From contig MGNZ01000126.1 of the NCBI GenBank assembly GCA_001795235.1, forward strand, positions 128 through 10,207: a stretch of 10,080 nt of DNA, written 5' to 3'. The stretch is from Chloroflexi bacterium RBG_16_64_32 (GTDB lineage Bacteria > Chloroflexota > Dehalococcoidia > SM23-28-2 > RBG-16-64-32). The notes under the pieces were generated by a model. That model searched no databases. It was not told where the DNA came from and saw only the letters and a program-made list of their open reading frames with translations. The position numbers and the translations under genes are program-made. Positions 5,135-10,080 of the stretch are shown piece after piece (position 1 is the stretch's first letter; each line of letters begins with the position of its first letter).

Positions 5135-6793
5135 ATGACCCATCGACGCGTCCCCCGCCCGCAGTGGCCGCTGCTTGTCGCCCTATTTCTGGGCGTCATC
5201 GCCATAGCGGTCCTCTGGCTGATCGTCGCCAATCCCTTGGACTCGTCCGGCGGGAAAGACAGCGAACAGCGCTACGTCGAGGCGATAGTCGGTTCGCCCG
5301 CCCGCGTTAACCCGCTGTTCGCAACCCTGAACGACACGGATCGCGACCTGGCCGCGCTGGTGTTCTCCGGGCTCACCCGCCTCGGACCTGACGGCCAGGT
5401 CCTTCCCGACCTTGCCGAGTCCTGGGAGATCAGCGACGACGGCTTGACCTATACCTTCCACATCCGCCGGGACGTGGACTGGCATACCGGCGCCCCTTTC
5501 ACAGCCGAGGACGCCGTCTTTACTTATGGGCTCCTAGCCGACCCCGAACTGCCCAGCGACCCGACCCTGGGACAACTCTGGCGCCAGGTCTCCTGCGAGG
5601 CCGGAGATGAGTTCACCCTCCTGTGCAAACTGACTGATCCGTTTGCGCCCTTCCTCTCATACACTACGATCAGCCTGCTACCCAAGCACGTCCTCGATGG
5701 CACCACTGCGGCCACAATCGCCGAAAGCCCCTTCAACCAAGCCCCCGTAGGGACGGGACCCTTCCGGCTGGCCCAACTGGATCAGACCAAGGCGATCCTT
5801 CGGGCCAATCCCACCTACTACGGCGAGCCTCCGGCGATAGACGAGATCGAGTTCCGCTTCTACCCCGACCCATCCACCGCCGCGGCCGCCCTCAGCCGGG
5901 GAGATGTGCAAGGGCTCTTGCTGGGCCCCAGCGCCAGCCAAGAAGACTTCGACCTCCTCACCGGCACCGATGGTCTCCGGGCCTACACCGCCAACCGAAC
6001 GACATATACGGTTCTGTTCCTGAACAACAGCCAGCCTCCCTTTGACAATCGGGTCCTCCGTCAGGCCGTGGCCCTGAGCATCAACATGGACGATGTCATC
6101 AGAGACCTGCTGGGCGGCCGCGCCGTCCGCGCCGATTCCCCCATGATACCGGGCACCTGGGCGTATAACCCCCAGTTAGAGCCCCAGACCCATGACCCAG
6201 ACACGGCCAGCAAGCTCTTGAACAGTGCCGGCTGGGAAAAGACCGAAACCGGCATCCGCCAGAAGGAAGGACAGGAGCTGCGGGTAGACCTGAAGACCGA
6301 CAAGGACCCCTTGCGCAGAGACCTGGCTGAGGAGATCGCCAGCCAGCTTGAGGAGGTGGGCATCCGGGTGACGGTCACTTCCGAGGGCTCAGACCTGGTG
6401 AGGGAGTCCCTGATCCTCCACCAGTACCAGGCAGCGATCTTTGGCTTGGACCCCGGCCCCGATCCTGACCCTTATCCCGTCTGGCACAGCTCTCAGGTCG
6501 AGGAGCCCGCCGCTGGGAACCTCGCCGGCTACCAGAGCGTAGACGCGGACAGGGTGATCGAGGAGGCCCGCCAATCGACCGACCTGGACAAGCGCCAGGC
6601 GCTGTATTACACGTTCCAGCAGAAGTTCCTTGAGGACGTTCCCAGCGTCCTCCTCTACTACCCCGTCCTCACGTATTTTGTGGCCGAGGAGGTCCAGAAC
6701 CTGGAGCTGGGCACGTTGTTCCAGCCCGCCTCTCGCTTTGCCAACGTCACTGAATGGACGATTGGCGAAAGCTCCCAACTGCTCGAAGAATAG
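5135..6793 (+). CDS. Family 5 extracellular solute-binding protein, membrane-tethered (peptide/nickel-type)
   Basis: The 552-residue protein is a full-length SBP_bac_5 (OppA/DppA-type) binding protein, the extracytoplasmic ligand receptor of oligopeptide or related ABC importers. Residues 12-32 form one hydrophobic segment with no lipobox cysteine or clear cleavage site, so it is probably anchored by an uncleaved helix. Family landmarks are VNPLFATLNDTDRDLAALVF, LAESWEISDDGLTYTFHIR, FTAEDAVFTY, PVGTGPFRL, DTASKLLNSAGW and a C-terminal VPSVLLYYP. Ligand specificity cannot be read from sequence. The gene starts 21 bp after secG without a Shine-Dalgarno sequence. No permease or ATPase gene is adjacent, so it must work with a transporter encoded elsewhere or serve another sensing role. 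Confidence 0.9.
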   Translation: MTHRRVPRPQWPLLVALFLGVIAIAVLWLIVANPLDSSGGKDSEQRYVEAIVGSPARVNPLFATLNDTDRDLAALVFSGLTRLGPDGQVLPDLAESWEISDDGLTYTFHIRRDVDWHTGAPFTAEDAVFTYGLLADPELPSDPTLGQLWRQVSCEAGDEFTLLCKLTDPFAPFLSYTTISLLPKHVLDGTTAATIAESPFNQAPVGTGPFRLAQLDQTKAILRANPTYYGEPPAIDEIEFRFYPDPSTAAAALSRGDVQGLLLGPSASQEDFDLLTGTDGLRAYTANRTTYTVLFLNNSQPPFDNRVLRQAVALSINMDDVIRDLLGGRAVRADSPMIPGTWAYNPQLEPQTHDPDTASKLLNSAGWEKTETGIRQKEGQELRVDLKTDKDPLRRDLAEEIASQLEEVGIRVTVTSEGSDLVRESLILHQYQAAIFGLDPGPDPDPYPVWHSSQVEEPAAGNLAGYQSVDADRVIEEARQSTDLDKRQALYYTFQQKFLEDVPSVLLYYPVLTYFVAEEVQNLELGTLFQPASRFANVTEWTIGESSQLLEE

Positions 6794-6802
6794 CGCGTTG
6801 CC

Positions 6803-7627
6803 GTGCCACCACCGGCCATCATCACCCTAACGACCGACTTTGGCCTCGTTGACGCCTACGTTGCCTCCATGAAGGGTGTCATCCTATCGCTGAACCCGAA
6901 CGTCCTGCTGGCGGACGTGAGCCACTCAATCATGCCGCGGCGGATCGAGCAAGCGGCCTTCCTGTTGGAGTCAGCCTGCCGCTACTATCCGGCCGATGCG
7001 ATCCATATTGCAGTAGTAGACCCGGGGGTGGGCACAGAGCGGACCGCCATTGCCCTCCAGGCGCCCGGCGGTACGTTCGTCGGGCCTGACAACGGCGTCC
7101 TTTCCGCGGCGCTGCCCGGCGCGGTCCGGAGCAGGGCAGCCGAAGGCGGCGATCGCGTCCGGTTGCCGGAGGATGTCTCCGGCGTGGCCCTGACAAGCGG
7201 GCGGTACCACCACCAACCCGTTAGCGGCACGTTTCACGGTCGCGATATATTCGCGCCGGCGGCGGCCCACCTCTCACTGCATGTACCGCTAACGGAGCTC
7301 GGCGAGGCGATCGACGAGATGTTCGTCCTCCCACCATTCCGGGCGCCCCGACAACCCGACGGCTCTTTTTGGGGACGGGTCATCCATATCGACGCCTTCG
7401 GCAATCTCATCACCGACATCCACGGCGATGACACGGCTTCGCGGCGAGTCACGGTGGAGATAGCCGATCAGCAGATTGAGGGAGTTGACCACACCTACTC
7501 CGGCGAGCGGCGCCTGACCGCGCTGGTGTCTAGCTATGGCTTCCTGGAGATCGCCCTGCCGGGCGGGAGCGCCGCCCACGAGTTGTGCGTCGAAATCGGC
7601 GAGCCGGTTAAGGTGAGCGGCGCCTAG
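6803..7627 (+). CDS. S-adenosyl-L-methionine hydrolase (DUF62 / SAM hydroxide adenosyltransferase)
   Basis: Members of this family hydrolyse SAM to adenosine and methionine and are relatives of fluorinase and chlorinase. The 274-residue protein has the N-terminal TLTTDFG (8-14), VVDPGVGTER (71-80), GPDNG (94-98) and HGRDIFAP (145-152), then the C-terminal HIDAFGNLITD (195-205) and SYGFLEIALPGGSAA. Asp73, Arg80 and His145 match the Asp-Arg-His triad that activates water in the archaeal homologue. The long insertion that marks fluorinases, between the DPGVG and GPDNG regions, is absent, so hydrolase is the better call. The start is GTG 6803, 9 bp after the solute-binding gene and without a visible ribosome binding site, implying translational coupling. 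Its stop codon overlaps that of the opposing lipoprotein gene. The cellular role of this family is not settled. Confidence 0.93.
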   Translation: MPPPAIITLTTDFGLVDAYVASMKGVILSLNPNVLLADVSHSIMPRRIEQAAFLLESACRYYPADAIHIAVVDPGVGTERTAIALQAPGGTFVGPDNGVLSAALPGAVRSRAAEGGDRVRLPEDVSGVALTSGRYHHQPVSGTFHGRDIFAPAAAHLSLHVPLTELGEAIDEMFVLPPFRAPRQPDGSFWGRVIHIDAFGNLITDIHGDDTASRRVTVEIADQQIEGVDHTYSGERRLTALVSSYGFLEIALPGGSAAHELCVEIGEPVKVSGA

Positions 7628-8211
7628 GGGGCGATCACGACCGGCACCTGAACCACCTGCTTGGGGATGCCTTCCGCAGTCGTCTCCAAAAACACCCAGA
7701 TGCAGAACGGCGTGGGAGAGCGCAAGTCTGACACCAGCAAGTCCACCCCGAACGGAGAGGTGAAATCCGTCACCTTGAGCCCTGACGGAGCGACTCGCCC
7801 TGCTCGCGGCTGCGGCGGCACGTCCAGAGGCGGAAGCGGATCCCCGTTGGCCTGCACCAGCGCCACGGCGACGCCGCTGTTCTCGAAACCGATGTCCGAG
7901 CCCCAGCCCCGCACGTGAACCGGGTTCTTCACTCGCTCTCCAGATGCCGGCTCCTGAACCTGTAGGACGCTGGCGGGAGCCGGGTCCGGATTAACGCCGC
8001 ACACCTGCGCACTCACCGTCGGCGAGGGGCTGGGAGCCGGCGTGGGGCTGGGAGTCGGCGTGGGCATGACCGTGGCAGTGGGGGTGGTCAGCTTGATAAC
8101 GATGGTCGCTTCCGTGCCTCCGCTGCCGTCGCAGGCAACTCCTACAGACACCGCCATGGCCGCCAGCAGGGCGGCCAGAGCCCACCAGAAACGCACACAC
8201 GTTTTTCGCAT
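7624..8211 (-). CDS. Lipoprotein with Pro/Thr linker and Gmad2-like domain
   Basis: From ATG 8211 the 195-residue product has a signal peptide (basic MRKTCVR, hydrophobic 9-26) ending GVAC, so Cys27 is the probable lipidated residue, although the lipobox lacks the usual Leu at -3. A low-complexity Thr/Pro/Ser linker (about 43-66) leads to a beta-rich domain. Its pattern LQVQEPASGERVKNPVHVRG (83-102), FENSGVAVALVQANGDPL and TDFTSPFGVDL resembles Gmad2, an Ig-like domain found in spore-germination (GerMN) and other exported proteins. Linker plus domain suggests a surface protein binding an envelope ligand; function is unknown. An upstream GTG at 8217 in frame is an alternative start. The gene is divergent from fmt. 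Confidence 0.78.
   Translation of the reverse strand: MRKTCVRFWWALAALLAAMAVSVGVACDGSGGTEATIVIKLTTPTATVMPTPTPSPTPAPSPSPTVSAQVCGVNPDPAPASVLQVQEPASGERVKNPVHVRGWGSDIGFENSGVAVALVQANGDPLPPLDVPPQPRAGRVAPSGLKVTDFTSPFGVDLLVSDLRSPTPFCIWVFLETTAEGIPKQVVQVPVVIAP
8026..8061 (-). repeat. Two 18-bp tandem copies in the lipoprotein linker
   Basis: Positions 8026-8043 and 8044-8061 match at 17 of 18 bases. On the minus strand they encode TPTPSPTPAPSP, the repetitive linker between the lipid anchor and the folded domain. Confidence 0.65.
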
Positions 8212-8222
8212 GAACACCGACA

Positions 8223-8228
8223 GTTATA
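8223..8228 (-). promoter_or_regulatory. Candidate -10 box of the lipoprotein gene
   Basis: The minus strand reads TATAAC, five of six matches to TATAAT, with its last base 11 bases before the ATG at 8211. The expected start of transcription is about 8216, leaving a leader of about five bases or none if GTG 8217 is used. No convincing -35 is present. Confidence 0.45.
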
Positions 8229-8264
8229 ACGCTACGATCGGTATCGCGTTACGGAAGCGGGGCG

Positions 8265-8273
8265 TGCTAGAAT
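8265..8273 (+). promoter_or_regulatory. Extended -10 promoter of fmt
   Basis: TGC TAGAAT fits the extended -10 pattern, with five of six hexamer matches and the upstream TG. The hexamer ends 13 bases before GTG 8287 and 16 before ATG 8290, so the leader would be about 7-10 bases. No good -35 lies at the standard distance. Confidence 0.5.
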
Positions 8274-8289
8274 CGGCGGGCGCACCGTG

Positions 8290-9255
8290 ATGGCAATCGT
8301 ATTTCTCGGTACACCCGCCTTCGCCGTTCCTTCCCTGCGTCGCCTGGTCGACGAGGGACAAGAGATAGCGGCGGTGTTCACGCAGCCGGACCGTCCCACC
8401 GGACGCGGCCGCCGGCCCAGCCCCCCAGCCGTCAAGGAGGCCGCCCGCGAGTTGGGCCTGCCCGTGCGCCAGCCGGAGGGCATGAGCGACCCGTCGGTGC
8501 TGGCCGAGCTTGCCTCCCTGAGTCCCGAAGCCGGAGTGGGCGTCGCCTACGGCCAGATCCTTCGTCGGGAGGTGCTGGAGATTCCGCCCAAAGGCGTGCT
8601 CAACGTCCATCCCGCCCTCCTGCCCCGTCACCGCGGCGCCTCTCCCATCCCGGCAGCCATTCTGGCCGGCGACCTGGAAACCGGGGTCACCATCATCTTG
8701 ATGGACCCTGGCATGGATACCGGGCCCATTCTCGCTCAACGGTCGCTTCCGATTGACGACTCGGACACCGCCGGCGCGTTGACGGAGAAGCTTGCGGATG
8801 TCGCGGCCGACCTTGTGGCAGAGACGCTGCCCCGCTGGCTGCGCGGCGAGATCGACCCGCAGCCGCAGGACCACGAGCTCGCCACGAAAGCGCCACTCCT
8901 GAAGAAAGAGCACGGCGCTATCGACTGGGCCCTGCCCGCAGTTGACATCTGGCGGAGGGTACGGGCGTACAACCCCTGGCCGGGCGCCTACACGACGATG
9001 GACGGCGGGCTGCTGCGCGTCTGGCAGGCCTGGCCGCTGCCGGGCAGCGGAGCGATGGCGGGGACGGTCATCACCTTGAACGATGAGCAGCGGGCAGGAC
9101 TCCCGCCCGGAGCGGATGAGGGGGCGTTCGGCGTTCAGGCAGGGGACGGAGTGCTGGCGGTGCTGACCGCCCAGCGGGAGGGGCGGCGCGTGCTGCCGGC
9201 GGGCGAGTTCCTGCGCGGGATGCGGGACTTCATCGGTCGCAGGCTGGGTTCGTAA
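8290..9255 (+). CDS. fmt: Methionyl-tRNA formyltransferase
   Basis: Fmt transfers a formyl group from 10-formyltetrahydrofolate to Met-tRNA(fMet), producing the bacterial initiator. The 321-residue length is typical. The N-terminal formyltransferase domain shows FLGTPAFAVPSL (5-16), AYGQIL (86-91), the folate and catalytic block NVHPALLPRHRGASPI (105-120) with Asn105 and His107, and MDPGMDTGP (138-146) with Asp143, completing the catalytic trio. The C-terminal oligonucleotide-binding-like domain begins near 207 and contains VRAYNPWPGAY. ATG 8290 was chosen because it gives the usual MAIVFLGTPAF start; the adjacent GTG 8287 is possible. No ribosome binding site is visible, consistent with a very short leader. 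The peptide deformylase gene often found beside fmt is absent here. Confidence 0.96.
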   Translation: MAIVFLGTPAFAVPSLRRLVDEGQEIAAVFTQPDRPTGRGRRPSPPAVKEAARELGLPVRQPEGMSDPSVLAELASLSPEAGVGVAYGQILRREVLEIPPKGVLNVHPALLPRHRGASPIPAAILAGDLETGVTIILMDPGMDTGPILAQRSLPIDDSDTAGALTEKLADVAADLVAETLPRWLRGEIDPQPQDHELATKAPLLKKEHGAIDWALPAVDIWRRVRAYNPWPGAYTTMDGGLLRVWQAWPLPGSGAMAGTVITLNDEQRAGLPPGADEGAFGVQAGDGVLAVLTAQREGRRVLPAGEFLRGMRDFIGRRLGS

Positions 9256-9257
9256 CG

Positions 9258-9284
9258 AAAAATGGGGAGAGCGTTCGCTCCCCC
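9258..9284 (-). terminator. Intrinsic terminator of rplY
   Basis: GGGG and GAGC (9264-9267, 9269-9272) pair with GCTC and CCCC (9277-9284) around loop GTTC, leaving A9268 bulged. Read on the minus strand, the stem is followed by ATTTTT (9263-9258), so it is oriented to end the rplY transcript 23 bases past its stop. It may also slow readthrough from the convergent fmt. Confidence 0.75.
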
Positions 9285-9307
9285 CAGTGGGTCCGCGTTT
9301 TGAGCGC

Positions 9308-9985
9308 TTAGCCCTGGCCCGCCTCGTCGGCTTCGGCGCCAGGCTTCCCGGCCTCTTCGCCCTTCTCGGCCGCCTCGCCCTCCACAGCCTCCTTGACGAC
9401 CTCTTCCTCCACCTTCTCCACGTGCGGCGGGGCCACCTTCGCCACCACCTGTTCGATGTCCGTGAGCACGGTCACCTGGCCGGGCACGTTGAGCTCCGCC
9501 ACGCTGACCGTCGCGTCGATCTCCTCCAGGCCGGACACGTCCACCTCGATCACGGAGGGAATCTCCGTGGGAAGCCCTTCCACCGTTATCCGATCCAGGC
9601 TAAGGAGGACGGTGCCTCCGTAGGTCTGTTCGGCGGGAGCGGTGCCCACCAGCGATAGCGGCACCTCCATCTGCACCTTCTCCTTGAGCGATATCTGGTA
9701 GAAGTCCACGTGCAGGATGGCATCGGTAATAGGATTGCGCTGGACCTGACGCAGGAACGTAGGGCGGAGCTCATCCCCATCCAGGCGCAGGTAGATGATC
9801 TCGTTGCGTCCGGCTGTGCGCAGGACATGGACCAGATCGTTGCGCGTAACCTGGATGGCTACCGACTCCAGTCCGCGGCCATACACGTTCGCGGGGATCA
9901 GGCCCTCACGGCGGAGCCGCCTGACCTTCTTGCCCAACACGTCACGGGGCGTAACCTGCAGTTCGGCTTGAGCCTGCTGTACCAT
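9308..9985 (-). CDS. rplY: 50S ribosomal protein bL25, long CTC form
   Basis: bL25 binds 5S rRNA in the central protuberance of the large subunit; the long form is known as general stress protein CTC or TL5. The 225-residue product has the N-terminal 5S-binding domain (about 8-95), with GKKVRRLRREGLIPANVYGR (18-37) and the typical LHVDFYQI (91-98). The C-terminal beta domain follows (about 103-187, EVPLSLVGTAP and VEGLPTEIPSVIEVDVSGLE), then a Glu/Ala-rich acidic tail (188-225) common in this form. The ATG at 9985 is supported by AAGGAAGAG about 5 bases upstream on the minus strand. It is a single-gene unit with its own promoter (10010-10038) and terminator, convergent with fmt. Confidence 0.96.
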   Translation of the reverse strand: MVQQAQAELQVTPRDVLGKKVRRLRREGLIPANVYGRGLESVAIQVTRNDLVHVLRTAGRNEIIYLRLDGDELRPTFLRQVQRNPITDAILHVDFYQISLKEKVQMEVPLSLVGTAPAEQTYGGTVLLSLDRITVEGLPTEIPSVIEVDVSGLEEIDATVSVAELNVPGQVTVLTDIEQVVAKVAPPHVEKVEEEVVKEAVEGEAAEKGEEAGKPGAEADEAGQG

Positions 9986-10009
9986 CTTACTCTTCCTTGA
10001 CCACGCTCC

Positions 10010-10038
10010 AGATTAGCCCAATGCGCCCTCTCGGTCAA
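10010..10038 (-). promoter_or_regulatory. Promoter of rplY
   Basis: On the minus strand TTGACC (10038-10033, five of six to consensus) is separated by exactly 17 bases from TAATCT (10015-10010), a weaker -10 with the key T, A and final T. The predicted start lies roughly 18 bases upstream of the ATG, enough for the AAGGAAGAG ribosome binding site. A CGGTC/GACCG inverted repeat (10032-10036, 10044-10048) overlaps the -35 box. Confidence 0.6.
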
Positions 10039-10080
10039 CGCGAGACCGCCCTTGACGTAGTCGCGTACGCTGTGCTGTCA

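Noticed and set aside
5135..6793. Complete peptide ABC transporter operon
   Set aside because: Only the binding protein is present; its neighbours are secG and a SAM hydrolase, not permeases or ATPases.
6803..7627. Fluorinase or chlorinase
   Set aside because: It lacks the insertion characteristic of the halogenases and keeps the hydrolase triad.
8224..8913. Minus-strand ORF of 229 residues opposite fmt and its promoter region
   Set aside because: It is antisense to a clear fmt, would cover the divergent promoters, and shows no recognisable domain.
9287..9658. Plus-strand ORF of 123 residues opposite rplY
   Set aside because: It is a Leu/His/Arg-rich shadow of the acidic tail and C-terminal domain of bL25, which has full family features, a promoter and a terminator.

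Overview
The window looks like a chromosomal housekeeping stretch from a GC-rich bacterium, most likely a Chloroflexota member (Dehalococcoidia-like). That placement is an inference from three things: the YvcK homologue has an N-terminal two-helix membrane extension, the exported proteins have Thr/Pro-rich linkers, and gatB, yvcK, secG and fmt share this neighbourhood. No marker in the window proves it. There are no rRNA or tRNA genes, CRISPR arrays or recognisable insertion sequences.

Layout. Positions 2-515 (+) hold the 3' end of a surface-protein region: a short coding tail ending at 61, then an ORF with a Pro/Thr-rich linker, a Ser/Gly linker, an LPNAG motif, one membrane helix and a basic tail. 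A strong hairpin follows at 536-569. Positions 588-1767 hold a small orphan ORF and a minus-strand exported protein of unknown function (778-1647). These lie in or beside a segment bounded by a diverged direct repeat whose two copies start exactly 1000 bp apart. The intergenic stretch 1648-1952 carries a candidate structured RNA or terminator (1779-1855) and the gatB promoter.

Positions 1953-7627 (+) form a tight five-gene run with gaps of 9 to 36 bp: gatB (amidotransferase subunit), yvcK (CofD-like, membrane-anchored), secG, a family 5 extracellular solute-binding protein tethered by an N-terminal helix, and a SAM hydrolase (DUF62 family). The last gene converges on a minus-strand Gmad2-type lipoprotein (7624-8211), and the two stop codons overlap in CTAG. 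Divergent from the lipoprotein is fmt (8290-9255), which converges on the bL25/CTC gene rplY (9308-9985, minus). The terminator between those two is oriented for rplY, whose promoter can also be read.

The recognised genes serve translation (GatB charging of Gln/Asn-tRNA, Fmt initiator formylation, bL25), secretion (SecG) and envelope or nutrient functions (YvcK, solute-binding protein, lipoprotein). Three genes have a -10-like box so close to the start codon that very short or absent mRNA leaders are expected. No clear defence, mobile or novel multi-gene system is visible. The least explained signals are the RNA element upstream of gatB, the 1-kb repeat-bounded segment, and the apparently split surface protein at the left edge.
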